Below are positions 42,302-50,763 of a stretch of DNA of 64,000 bases, in pieces. Below the pieces are notes generated by a model. That model was not told the DNA's origin. It saw nothing but the letters and a program-made list of their open reading frames with translations, and did not search any database. The translations under genes and the position numbers were made by a program. Position 1 is the stretch's first letter; each line of letters opens with the position of its first letter. Source of the stretch: Dehalococcoidia bacterium (GTDB lineage: Bacteria; Chloroflexota; Dehalococcoidia; Bin125); NCBI GenBank assembly GCA_022825855.1, contig JAJDWB010000001.1, positions 1 through 64,000 on the forward strand. The letters run 5' to 3'.

Positions 42302-43594
42302 TCAATCGGCGGCCGCAAGCGGCTCGTTGGTAGCCGGACTGACCTCAAACGGACCGTTCAGGTCCAACTCTGCCCCCATTTCGCGCACTGCCGGCAGCAC
42401 CTCTTCGCCCATCAATCGCAGACTGCGCATCGCGTCGGCGTGATCCATCGAGCCGTCGCCGTCCCAGAAGATGATTGCCCCCGGACGCAGTTCTTCCAGC
42501 ACGTGGCGGATCTTGGGCAGCACGGTTGAAGGCGTGCCGTGGATAATGCTCAGCTTGTCGACCTGCTCCTGGAAGGTGCCTCGATAGTCGCGAGGTTCCG
42601 CCGGCTGGGCTGCGCCCGTCAGCGCCTGCCGACGCTCAGTGCGTCCCCTCGACGCGGCGATTGCCCGGATCTGGGAGGTGGGCAGCACCTCAGTCCGGGA
42701 GGTCAGGCCCGGCAGCGACTGCAGGAAGGGCCGGACCTGGCCCTGATTGCCCTCGAGGAACGGGTTGCTGGGACCCTGCAGGTACTTGCGAGCGGTGTCC
42801 TCGGCCAGTTCGTCGGTCTCGTCCACGTGGACCTTGAACAGATAAGCCGTGTGCTGCGTGCCGGCCTCATAGCCGGCCTCGCGGGCACAGTTTCGGTAGT
42901 AGTCGAACGACTGCTTGGTCGGCTCGATGTCGGTCGCCAGCATCACATAGGGATAGCGCCGCTCGGCCGCCCACTTGACCGTGTTACGGCTCATCACACC
43001 GGGAATCCAGATCGGCGGATGCGGATCCGAGTATGGCCGCGCCCACGGGTTGACGTAGCGGTACTGGTAGTGCTCGCCTTCCCAGCGGAACGGTCCGGGC
43101 GTGGTCCAGGCCTTGACGATGAAATCGTGGGCCTCCTGGTAGCGCTCCCAGTTGAACGGCGAGGCCGAGTTGTGCGCCACCGATTCGCGGCCGGTCCCTC
43201 GCACCCAGCCGCTGACCAGCCGTCCTCGCGAGATCATGTCGATCTCGGCCAACTCTTCCGCCAGCCAAAGCGGATCGTCCCAGATCGGCAGCACATTGCC
43301 CAGCAGAACGATCTTAGCCTTGCTCGTGATGCGTGCGAGAATCGCCGCTTCGACGTTCATCACACCGCCCATGCAGAAGGGCGTCGAGTGATGCTCGTTG
43401 AGCATCAGGCCGTCGAAGCCCATCTCCTCGGCGTAGATCTTTTCGTCCAGATAACGGTTGTACAGCTCTGCCCCGATGCGGGGGTCGTAGCTGCCGTTGC
43501 TCAGATCGAGGTCCTGGATATCTCGACCGGCCGCTCCGAAGTAGCCGGAGTTGGGGTCCTGGTAAGGCCGCTCGGTGAAGTAGCCGATGAACAT
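42302..43594 (-). CDS. LLM class flavin-dependent oxidoreductase
   Basis: 430 residues of the bacterial luciferase-like TIM barrel. MFIGYFTERPYQDP at the start, GFDGLMLNEHHST, KIVLLGNVLPIWDDPLWLAEELAEIDMISRGRLVSGWVRG and PIWIPGVMSRNTVKWAAERRYP are characteristic. Members use reduced FMN or F420; the binding residues are not specific enough to choose. An insertion around residues 290-350 (SQIRAIAASRGRTERRQ...) makes it longer than usual. GGAGGCGTGAC precedes the ATG. It is paired with the Baeyer-Villiger-type gene downstream. Confidence 0.92.
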   Translation of the reverse strand: MFIGYFTERPYQDPNSGYFGAAGRDIQDLDLSNGSYDPRIGAELYNRYLDEKIYAEEMGFDGLMLNEHHSTPFCMGGVMNVEAAILARITSKAKIVLLGNVLPIWDDPLWLAEELAEIDMISRGRLVSGWVRGTGRESVAHNSASPFNWERYQEAHDFIVKAWTTPGPFRWEGEHYQYRYVNPWARPYSDPHPPIWIPGVMSRNTVKWAAERRYPYVMLATDIEPTKQSFDYYRNCAREAGYEAGTQHTAYLFKVHVDETDELAEDTARKYLQGPSNPFLEGNQGQVRPFLQSLPGLTSRTEVLPTSQIRAIAASRGRTERRQALTGAAQPAEPRDYRGTFQEQVDKLSIIHGTPSTVLPKIRHVLEELRPGAIIFWDGDGSMDHADAMRSLRLMGEEVLPAVREMGAELDLNGPFEVSPATNEPLAAAD

Positions 43595-43733
43595 GTCACG
43601 CCTCCAGGGAGCTGAGCCCGGCTGCACCCGCCACGCAGGCTGTGAACGCAGTCTAGGAGCCGGACGATTCTGCGGTGTCGGCTGGCCGCGATTGCAGTGG
43701 ACTAGGATCGTCTATTGGCAGGAGGCGCATCCA

Positions 43734-44378
43734 ATGCAGTTCCGGCAGCACCAGAAGGAAGCGATCGCTCGGGGAGAGCAAACGCTCACGTTCCGCCGCT
43801 GGCGCCGGCCGCAAGCCAAAGTCGGCGGACGCTACCGCGTCGGATCGCATGTGATCGAGGTCGCGTCGGTCCGGCAGGTTCAGCCTTCTGAGATCTCAGT
43901 CGCGGACGCCCGCGCCGCCGGCCACGACTCACCGAAAGCCACGCTCGACGCGGTGCGCGCCAACCAGCGCGTGTCGGGCGATCCCGATGCGCCGCTCTAT
44001 CGGATCGAGTTCCGATCGCTTGGCGAGCAGGCCGATCCACGTGCCGTGCTGGCCGCGGACGACTCCCTGCAATCGGAGGAGATTGTTGAACTGACGGCGC
44101 GGCTGGGCAAGATGGACGCCCGCTCGCAGCACGGTCCCTGGACACAGCTCACGCTGGAAGCGATTGCCGAGGCGCCAGGTCGCCGCGCCGCCGAGTTGGC
44201 CGCGGCTCAGTCGCGCGAGACGAAGAGATTCAAGGCCGACGTGCGCAAGCTCAAGGCGCTCGGCCTGACAATCAGCCTCGAAGTCGGCTACCGGTTGTCG
44301 CCCCGCGGCCGAGTAGTGCTTGACGCGTTGCGAAAGCCTACGACTGCCGAGCCGCCGCGATCTCGCGCGCCGCGCTGA
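43734..44378 (+). CDS. ASCH/PUA-like domain protein with winged-helix-like C-terminus
   Basis: 214 residues. The N-terminal 110 residues (FRQHQKEAIARGEQTLTFRRWRRPQAKVGGRYRVGSHVIEVASVRQVQP) match the ASCH pattern, including the basic TFRRW-type stretch; ASCH domains are PUA-like and often bind RNA or nucleosides. The C-terminal part (GPWTQLTLEAIAEAPGRRAAELAAAQSRETKRFKADVRKLKALGLT) resembles a winged helix. GGAGG with 8-bp spacing fixes the ATG. Its last 41 bp overlap the 3' end of the convergent gene below. The role is unknown. Confidence 0.7.
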   Translation: MQFRQHQKEAIARGEQTLTFRRWRRPQAKVGGRYRVGSHVIEVASVRQVQPSEISVADARAAGHDSPKATLDAVRANQRVSGDPDAPLYRIEFRSLGEQADPRAVLAADDSLQSEEIVELTARLGKMDARSQHGPWTQLTLEAIAEAPGRRAAELAAAQSRETKRFKADVRKLKALGLTISLEVGYRLSPRGRVVLDALRKPTTAEPPRSRAPR

Positions 44379-44733
44379 CTACACCGGGAAGCGCGGCCGT
44401 CAATTCCCGCTGATTCAGCGACTCGGCTACACCCGGATATCCGGCTCGCTCGATCATCGGTCCCAGACGACCACGCTCGAAGCAGTTCAGGGTCCAGTCG
44501 AGCGCGTCGCCGGCGGCGGTCAGGTCGAGCATCAGGCGCTCGTCGTCGGCCTGCGGTCCGTAGTGGTAATGGGGCGCGACGCGGAAGCAGTCGAACCTCA
44601 GCAGTTCCGTGTCCTGTCCGTCAACCTCGGCGCGCACTTCGATGCAGAGTCCTTCATCGCCTGCGATGTCGTCGCGGTAGTGCATCGCAAACGCGATGGA
44701 GCCGGCGTCGACTCGTCCCTGATTCTCACTCAT
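44338..44733 (-). CDS. Hypothetical protein, 131 aa
   Basis: Not recognised with confidence. The beta-rich N-terminal half includes AIAFAMHYRDDIAGDEGLCIEVRAEVDGQDTELLRFDCF, followed by APHYHYGP (a possible His-rich metal site) and a helical second half with LMLDLTAAGDALDWTLNCF. CAGGAGACGG precedes the ATG. It overlaps the convergent ASCH gene by 41 bp and is divergent from the STAS gene. The sequence has the look of a conserved family, but I cannot name it. Confidence 0.6.
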   Translation of the reverse strand: MSENQGRVDAGSIAFAMHYRDDIAGDEGLCIEVRAEVDGQDTELLRFDCFRVAPHYHYGPQADDERLMLDLTAAGDALDWTLNCFERGRLGPMIERAGYPGVAESLNQRELTAALPGVVSAAREIAAARQS

Positions 44734-44906
44734 GATCCGTCTCCTGGGCCTGTTGGCAGGCCAACTGTTGGCCCGGCGGTTCGCCGGGGAGGCCAAGCTA
44801 GCACAGCAGAATCGGCAGCGACCTGCCGAGCCGACGCGCAGCGTTTGCCGATCACTTCCCTATTCTGTGACAACAGCCCGGAGGACGGATACGGAGAGAC
44901 GGCGCC

Positions 44907-45242
44907 ATGATCGACTTGCAGGACGAATTCAACGACGACGTGCTCGTGCTCAACCCCACCGGCCGCATCGACGGCGCCAACGCCAAGGAGTACGAACAGT
45001 CCCTGCTCGATCGGATCAAGGAGGGACACTCCAAAATCCTGCTCGACTGCGGGAGCGTGAACTACATTTCTTCGGCCGGATTGCGCGTCTTGCTGATGGC
45101 TTCCCGCCGAGCCGGAGAGTCGGCCGGTCAACTGGTCCTCTGCGCCGTGCAAGACCAGGTGCGAGACGTGTTCCGCTTCTCCGGCTTCGAGGAGATCATT
45201 TCGATCCACGGCGACCGCGAGGCTGCCCTCGAGTCGTTTTAG
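44907..45242 (+). CDS. STAS domain protein (anti-sigma factor antagonist type)
   Basis: 111 residues, the size of SpoIIAA/RsbV. The phosphorylatable Ser lies in VNYISSAGLRVLL, and VLVLNPTGRIDGANAKEYEQSLLD and VRDVFRFSGFEEII match the family. These proteins bind anti-sigma kinases in partner-switching control; no kinase or sigma factor gene is adjacent. It lies 102 bp upstream of the Anbu operon on the same strand, so it may regulate or be co-expressed with it. The start has GGAGAGACGGCGCC in front. Confidence 0.88.
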   Translation: MIDLQDEFNDDVLVLNPTGRIDGANAKEYEQSLLDRIKEGHSKILLDCGSVNYISSAGLRVLLMASRRAGESAGQLVLCAVQDQVRDVFRFSGFEEIISIHGDREAALESF

Positions 45243-45344
45243 GGCGAACTCGGATCGGCGGTCAGGCCCTCGTGTCTGACACCGCACCGACAGCGCCGGG
45301 CGGTCCCGCCGCTGCGATACAATCTGCGCCGACGGGAACCGCCC

Positions 45345-46805
45345 ATGACGAACGCCCTGCTCGATGGATACTCAGACGACGGCGCGGTCTACGACGAGAT
45401 GTTCGACGACGCGGGCGCGTTTCGCGACGACTACCGAGAACTGGGTGAACAGCTCGCCCGCTGGTCGTTGGACGACCATCTGCAGCGCGAGGAGCGCGCC
45501 GACCTCGCCCTGCTCAGCGCCGGGATCACCTTCAACGTCTACTCGGAGGAAGAGGGCACCGAGCGGATCTTTCCCTTTTCGCTGATTCCACGGATCGTCG
45601 GTGCGCAGGAGTGGGCCCGGATCGAGGCCGGCCTCACACAACGACTGCAGGCGCTCAACCTGTTCCTGCTCGACATCTACGGCTCGCGGCGGATCATCAA
45701 GGAACACGTGGTTCCTGAAGAGATCGTGCTCAGCTCGCCCGGGTTCCAGCCCGAGATGAAGGGCTTCCGGCCCCCGCTCGACATCTACGCACACATCGCC
45801 GGCTGCGACCTCGTCCGCGACGAGCAGCAGGGCATGGTCGTCCTGGAGGACAATCTGCGCACGCCGTCGGGCGTCTCCTACGTCCTGGAGAACCGCGCCG
45901 TGATGCTGCGCGTCGTGCCGGATCTGTTTCCCCGCTGGGGCGTGCGCGCTGTCGCTGACTATCCCAATCAACTCATGTCGATGCTGCTTTCCGTGCGTCC
46001 TTCCGACAGCAACGATCCGCCGCGCGCCGTGCTGCTCACCCCCGGTCTGTACAACTCCGCCTACTTCGAGCACTCGTTCCTCAGCAACCAGATGGGCATC
46101 CCGCTGGTCGAAGGCTCCGACCTGACTGTGGGCGACGATGATGTTGTGTATCTCCGTTCGACCACAGGGCTCGAGCGCGTTGATGTGATCTACCGGCGGA
46201 TCGACGACGATTTCCTCGATCCCGAGGTCTACCGCACGGACTCAATGCTCGGCGTGCCCGGACTGATGCGCGCCTACCGCCGGGGACACGTGACGCTGGT
46301 CAACGCGCCCGGCGCCGGCGTCGCCGATGACAAGGTGGTCTATCGATGGGTGCCGGAGATCATTCGTTTCTACCTGGACGAAGATCCGATCCTGCCCAAT
46401 GTCGAGACCTTCTCAGCGCTCATTGATTCGGAGTTGGATCACATACGCGCCCATGCACGCGATCTCGTGATCAAGCCGGCCAACGCCTCGGGCGGTTACG
46501 GCGTCCTGATCGGCGCGCAGGCCTCTGAGTCGGAGTTGGAAGACACGCTGGCCCAGGTCGAGGCCGAGCCGCGCAACTGGATTGCTCAACCGCTGCTCGA
46601 GTTCAGCACGATCCCCACCTTCGACGACGACCTGCTCAAGCCGCGTCGATCCGACCTGCGCCCCTTCGTGCTCTCGGGACAGGACACCTGGGTGATTCCC
46701 GGCGGCCTGACTCGCGTCGCCCTGCGGGAGGGCTCCTATGTCGTGAACTCCTCACAGGGCGGCGGCAGCAAGGACACCTGGGTGCTAAACGAGGAGCCCG
46801 ACTGA
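45345..46805 (+). CDS. Circularly permuted ATP-grasp protein of the Anbu operon
   Basis: 486 residues of the circularly permuted type 2 ATP-grasp family (formerly DUF404/407). Marker stretches: LQALNLFLLDIYGSRRIIKE, HIAGCDLVRDEQQGMVVLEDNLRTPSGVSYVLENR, LLTPGLYNSAYFEHSFL, LVKPANASGGYGVL-like segment (here DLVIKPANASGGYGVLIG) and RVALREGSYVVNSSQGGGSKDTWVL. Such proteins ligate amines or peptides using ATP; the target in Anbu operons is not established to my knowledge. The stop overlaps the start of the alpha-E gene (TGATG). Confidence 0.92.
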   Translation: MTNALLDGYSDDGAVYDEMFDDAGAFRDDYRELGEQLARWSLDDHLQREERADLALLSAGITFNVYSEEEGTERIFPFSLIPRIVGAQEWARIEAGLTQRLQALNLFLLDIYGSRRIIKEHVVPEEIVLSSPGFQPEMKGFRPPLDIYAHIAGCDLVRDEQQGMVVLEDNLRTPSGVSYVLENRAVMLRVVPDLFPRWGVRAVADYPNQLMSMLLSVRPSDSNDPPRAVLLTPGLYNSAYFEHSFLSNQMGIPLVEGSDLTVGDDDVVYLRSTTGLERVDVIYRRIDDDFLDPEVYRTDSMLGVPGLMRAYRRGHVTLVNAPGAGVADDKVVYRWVPEIIRFYLDEDPILPNVETFSALIDSELDHIRAHARDLVIKPANASGGYGVLIGAQASESELEDTLAQVEAEPRNWIAQPLLEFSTIPTFDDDLLKPRRSDLRPFVLSGQDTWVIPGGLTRVALREGSYVVNSSQGGGSKDTWVLNEEPD

Positions 46806-47782
46806 TGCTCAGCCGCGTGGCAGAGAACCTGTTCTGGCTTGGGCGCTACCTGGAGCGCGCCGAGAACATCGCCCGTATGGCGCGGGTCGAGCACGAGGTA
46901 TCGCTCGAAAGCGGGCAGGAGATCTGGCACAGCCTGGTCAGCACCACTGCGTCCAATCAGCTCTTCTGGAACAACCTGGCCGAGTCGCCCGATCTGACCC
47001 ACTCGGAGTTTTTGATTTTCTCCATGGACAATCCGGCCTCGCTGCGCTCAACCCTGGTCCGCGCGAGAGAGTTGGCCCGCGGCCTGCGCGAGCACATCTC
47101 GCGCGAGGTCTGGGAAGAGATCAACGCCCTCTATCTCTATCTCGCCCTGCGCAAGCAGTACATCGCCAGCGACATCCACGAGTTCTGCACCGAGACTCAG
47201 CGGCGCACCCAGACGATCCTCGGTCTATACGACAACACGGTGCTGCGCGACGAGGGTCGCGAGTGGTTCCGCTGCGGCATGTATCTCGAGCGCGCCGACA
47301 TGACCAGCCGGATCATCGACGCCAAGTATCACATCCTGCTGCCCGGCGGCGATTCGATCGGCGGCCCCTTCGATCGCTTCCAATGGATGGCTGTGCTGCG
47401 CTCTGCCTCGGCGCGCGAGGCGTACCGCCGAATGGGCAACAACGAGGTCGACGGCCTCCTGGTCGCCGAGCTGTTGGTCTTCTCGCAGGAATTCCCGCGC
47501 AGCCTCGCGTTCTGCGTGCAGGCGCTCCTGCGTCACTTCCAGCAAGCCACGGTCCTCACCCCGCGGCGGCGCCGCGCCGCGGCCGAACGAGGCGTCACGT
47601 TGCTGCACCTGGACATCGGTGCCCGGGACATGGAGCAGCTAATCGAGGACGGCCTGCACGAGTTCATCGACTTCTTTCAGCAGCGCCTGATCGATATCGA
47701 TCGAGCGATCACCGACGACATCTTCCGCGCGGAACCCGGCGCCGGCCAGAGTCAGCGCATGGCGACGATGGACAGCGGCTGA
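46805..47782 (+). CDS. Alpha-E domain protein (DUF403) of the Anbu operon
   Basis: 325-residue all-helical protein with the family's opening MLSRVAENLFWLGRYLERAENIARM and a C-terminal AITDDIFR. The alpha-E protein regularly follows the circularly permuted ATP-grasp gene, as here with a 1-bp overlap. It is thought to work with the ATP-grasp enzyme. There are no membrane segments. Anbu follows after 1 bp. Confidence 0.92.
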   Translation: MLSRVAENLFWLGRYLERAENIARMARVEHEVSLESGQEIWHSLVSTTASNQLFWNNLAESPDLTHSEFLIFSMDNPASLRSTLVRARELARGLREHISREVWEEINALYLYLALRKQYIASDIHEFCTETQRRTQTILGLYDNTVLRDEGREWFRCGMYLERADMTSRIIDAKYHILLPGGDSIGGPFDRFQWMAVLRSASAREAYRRMGNNEVDGLLVAELLVFSQEFPRSLAFCVQALLRHFQQATVLTPRRRRAAAERGVTLLHLDIGARDMEQLIEDGLHEFIDFFQQRLIDIDRAITDDIFRAEPGAGQSQRMATMDSG

Positions 47783-47783
47783 C

Positions 47784-48521
47784 ATGACCTACTGCCTGGG
47801 TATCAAGTGCCGCGAGGGCCTCGTCGCGATCGCGGACACACGGATCACGAGCGGATCCGAAGTTTCGACCGCCAAGAAGATCGCCGTGCACCGGGGCGAC
47901 GGGCATACGATGTTTGTGCTGACCAGCGGTCTGCGCTCTGTCCGTGACAAGGCCATCACCTACTTCGAGGAACGCCTGCGCCGCAACGAGCACGAGCTCA
48001 CCCGCTCCTACCAGGCCGTCAACGCCCTGGCCGAAGAGATGCGGCGCGTCTACGACGAGGACAACGACTGGCTGCTTAAGGCCGGATTGCACTTCGACCT
48101 GCACTGCATCGTCGGCAGCCAGATGACCGAGGACGACGCGCCTCACCTCTATCTGCTCTATCCGCAGGGCAACTGGGTCGAGGTCTCGCAGGGCACGCCC
48201 TACCTGATCATCGGCGAGACCCGCTTCGGCAAGCCGATCCTCGATCGCGCGCTGCGCTACGACGCCTCGCTCGAAGAGGCGCTGCGACTGGGAGTCCTCT
48301 CCTTCAACTCAACCGAGGCCAGCTCCGCCGATGTCGGTCCACCCGTGGATGCCATCGTCTACCCGGCTGATTCGTTCGCCGCCAGCGAGCACCGGTTCGA
48401 CGCCAATGAACTGGCGCCAATTGCGCAGTTCTGGCAGAACGCCATCGAGGACGCCGTCAACCGCTCGGCAATTCCGTTCGCCCAACTCGCTCGCTCCATC
48501 GGGCTCGATCCCGCCGACTAG
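47784..48521 (+). CDS. Anbu, proteasome-like Ntn hydrolase
   Basis: 245 residues of the Anbu family (bacterial relative of proteasome beta subunits and HslV). The chain starts MTYCLGIKCREGLVAIADTR; Met removal would expose Thr2 as the N-terminal nucleophile. GSEVSTAKKI supplies the family lysine region, with YLIIGETRFGKPILDRAL typical of Anbu. Structures of homologues form open helical rings. It is the last gene of the operon (ATP-grasp, alpha-E, Anbu). The transglutaminase-like gene often present in such operons is absent, and no ATPase partner is near. Confidence 0.92.
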   Translation: MTYCLGIKCREGLVAIADTRITSGSEVSTAKKIAVHRGDGHTMFVLTSGLRSVRDKAITYFEERLRRNEHELTRSYQAVNALAEEMRRVYDEDNDWLLKAGLHFDLHCIVGSQMTEDDAPHLYLLYPQGNWVEVSQGTPYLIIGETRFGKPILDRALRYDASLEEALRLGVLSFNSTEASSADVGPPVDAIVYPADSFAASEHRFDANELAPIAQFWQNAIEDAVNRSAIPFAQLARSIGLDPAD

Positions 48522-48568
48522 CCATCAACTCCCAATCAGCGCCGCGCCCGCGCAGGACTGGCACTCGC

Positions 48569-49315
48569 TCAGCCGATGCCGAGCACGCTGAAGTTGCCGT
48601 CCACGATCAGCCGAATCGAGACATATAGTCCCACCATCGGGATCAGAATCCAGATCGAGTTCGGCAAGACCATGAACACGTAGAAGTCGCGCCCGCCAAC
48701 GCGGTCTCGCTTCCCGCCGACAAAGAAGCTGACCAGGTAGAGCGAGGACATGTAGACCCACTGCCAGAAGAGCATCGTGGCGAGGATGCCGACCGCGATG
48801 GCAGGCAGTAGCCCTCCGGTCATGGTCACGTAGAGAATCAGGGTCGTTACCGGCGTAGCGAAGCCGTTGGCGATATCGACGTTGAAGCCATACGTGTTGC
48901 GATTTGTGTATGCCGAATCAAACACCGAGTAGGCCGCCCAAACGTCTGCCCAGAGCCTTGGCGAGCAGGCCTGCCGCAAGGGCACCCTGGTGGTTAGGAA
49001 GGCGACGGCCGGTGTGCGACCAGTGGCATCTCCCCACTCGCGCCAACGCTCACCGGAGGCCTTGATCTCGTCGATGCGGAAGTACAGGCACATCTCCCAG
49101 TAGCAAATCATGAGATTGATCGAGAAAAACAGGCTGAGCAGGATGTAGAAAAAGCTTGGCCCGCCGTGCAAGGCGGAGTGGACGGCGATGCCCGGCACCC
49201 ACAGGGCCACGATCGCAATCGCGGCCAACAGGCCCGTCGGCGCCGACCAGCGGCCAGCCGGCTGACCCGGCTCCCAGGCTGCCCGATAGGAGTGGTCAGC
49301 ACCCGTGCTTGCCAT
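48569..49315 (-). CDS. Five-TM protein aligned to EBP/EXPERA sterol isomerases
   Basis: 248 residues with five hydrophobic segments (about 28-48, 54-79, 150-168, 169-199, 210-237), the EBP topology and size. By eye it aligns with human EBP (sterol delta8-delta7 isomerase): Glu in TM2 (E74 with E80), a loop W-x2-Y-x3-DS-x-Y (W126, Y129, D133, Y136) with WKEYAKGDSRY, an acidic residue at TM3 (D147 with E122), and NSIWILIP (N219, W222) with the catalytic NALWLVLP. The EBP His76 position is Ile here. AGGGGA precedes the ATG. It is divergent from the sterol operon, 307 bp away. If correct it would move the double bond after C-14 demethylation; a different membrane enzyme remains possible. Confidence 0.5.
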   Translation of the reverse strand: MASTGADHSYRAAWEPGQPAGRWSAPTGLLAAIAIVALWVPGIAVHSALHGGPSFFYILLSLFFSINLMICYWEMCLYFRIDEIKASGERWREWGDATGRTPAVAFLTTRVPLRQACSPRLWADVWAAYSVFDSAYTNRNTYGFNVDIANGFATPVTTLILYVTMTGGLLPAIAVGILATMLFWQWVYMSSLYLVSFFVGGKRDRVGGRDFYVFMVLPNSIWILIPMVGLYVSIRLIVDGNFSVLGIG

Positions 49316-49622
49316 CAGTGACGTCCCCTACTGACCAATGCCGTCCCGCTCGCCGCCATGGAAGCAGCAGATTCGAGCGACTACGATGCCGACCGCATCC
49401 AGAGAAAGTCCGGCCGATGTGCAGGATAGCGACGCTCGCTTTCCACGCAGCGCTCGCCGTGTCCGGCCGACACGTGACGGGCTGGTGTCGAGATCACGAA
49501 TCGACGCCATCACCTGTGCCGCTGTCGCTTGCATGTTCTGCAATCTTGCGTGTCTGAGAGGCGCAGATTAACGTTGGACTCGTACTCAATGTCCGCTGCC
49601 TGATACGCAGTGTGGGAACTCC
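49316..49622. promoter_or_regulatory. Divergent promoter region of the sterol operon
   Basis: 307 bp between divergent starts with no gene. It holds an inverted repeat TTGCA-TGTTC-TGCAA (49529-49543), 79 bp before the sdmB-like ATG, a candidate operator. A TTGGAC at 49573 might be a -35 box, but no matching -10 at normal spacing is clear. Both the EBP-like gene and the five-gene sterol operon would be controlled from here. Confidence 0.4.
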
Positions 49623-50717
49623 ATGGACTCAGACTCACCCTCAAGTCCCTCCGGCACATCGGCGCCGCCCGTGTTTCTCACGGGAGCAGCAGGCCATGTA
49701 GGGGCGAACCTCGTGCGCAGATTGCTCGATGACGACATACGAGTCCGAGTGTTGTTGCGTCCCGAGGACAACAACGAAGCCCTTGAAGGGCTTGACGTTG
49801 AACGTGTCTACGGCGACCTTCGCGACCTCGACGCCATGCGGCAAGCCGTGGCAGGCTGCCACGGCGTCTACCACGTCGCCGCGCTCGTCTCGACTATCGA
49901 CGGTGACGATGCCCACCGCCGTGACGTGTTCGAGTCCAACGTGCTGGGCACCCGCAATGTGCTGCAGGCTGCGCGCGAGTCCGACGCCGGCAAGGTCGTC
50001 GTGACCGGCTCCTTCAGCGCCGTTGGATACGATCTTGACGACACGTCCGCGCCGGCCCGGGAGTCGATGCCGTTCTATCCAATGGAACGCACGATGCCCT
50101 ACGAACGCAGCAAGGCGATGGTCGAGAGCGAGTGCTGGCACGCGGCCGCGACCGGCCAGGAAGTGGTCATCGCCACCTGCTGCGCTGTGCTGGGCGGCAA
50201 CGACTTCTTGCCATCGAGGGTGGGTCGCACGCTGTGCGACTTCGCCAACCGCAAGCTGCACGCATATGTCGATGGCGGATTCGAATTCGTGGCCGCCAAC
50301 GACATCGTCCAGGGACATCGACTCTGCATGGAGCGCGGACGTTCGGGGGAAAAGTACATCTTCAGCACCCAGTTCCAGACGATCTCCGACCTCCTCGACC
50401 ACTTCCAGGAGATCACCGGCGTCCAACGTCCCCGCCGGCAGATTCCGCTGGGGTTGATGCTCCCACTCGCGGAGGTCTCCAGCCATCTCCTCAGCAGGCT
50501 CTATCCGAGCTATCCGCAACGCTTCACGCCCGGCGCGATTCGCCTGTTGCAGCTGCGGCGCCACGCCGACACCAGCAAGGCGAGAGAAGAACTCGGATTC
50601 CAACCATCGACCATCCGCGCCGCCTTGGAGGACGCTTACGCGTTTCACTTTGAGCGGGGTGCGATCACGAACACCCGCGCCAAGCGCCCGGAACGGGCCG
50701 TCGCAACGCAGGCTTAA
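49623..50717 (+). CDS. sdmB: SdmB-like NAD(P)-dependent sterol dehydrogenase (3beta-HSD family), copy 1
   Basis: 364 residues of the extended SDR / 3beta-hydroxysteroid dehydrogenase family. FLTGAAGHVGANLVRRL is the NAD(P)-binding loop, and YERSK (Y160, K164) the catalytic pair. In bacterial C-4 demethylation as described in Methylococcus, SdmB oxidises the 3-hydroxyl and decarboxylates the C-4 carboxylate made by the Rieske enzyme SdmA. The Rieske gene follows after 46 bp, which supports this role. A close paralogue lies at 59001; even at DNA level the cofactor-binding region is strongly similar. It is the first gene of the operon; GGGA precedes the ATG. Confidence 0.75.
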   Translation: MDSDSPSSPSGTSAPPVFLTGAAGHVGANLVRRLLDDDIRVRVLLRPEDNNEALEGLDVERVYGDLRDLDAMRQAVAGCHGVYHVAALVSTIDGDDAHRRDVFESNVLGTRNVLQAARESDAGKVVVTGSFSAVGYDLDDTSAPARESMPFYPMERTMPYERSKAMVESECWHAAATGQEVVIATCCAVLGGNDFLPSRVGRTLCDFANRKLHAYVDGGFEFVAANDIVQGHRLCMERGRSGEKYIFSTQFQTISDLLDHFQEITGVQRPRRQIPLGLMLPLAEVSSHLLSRLYPSYPQRFTPGAIRLLQLRRHADTSKAREELGFQPSTIRAALEDAYAFHFERGAITNTRAKRPERAVATQA

Positions 50718-50763
50718 ACATGGCAAACTGGATAGCGAACGCGAGCAAGGGAAGTTGCTTGAC

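Noticed and set aside
48569-49315. Membrane protein as a hopanoid or fatty-acid desaturase
   Set aside because: It has no histidine boxes (HxxxH, HxxHH) expected of membrane di-iron desaturases or hydroxylases.
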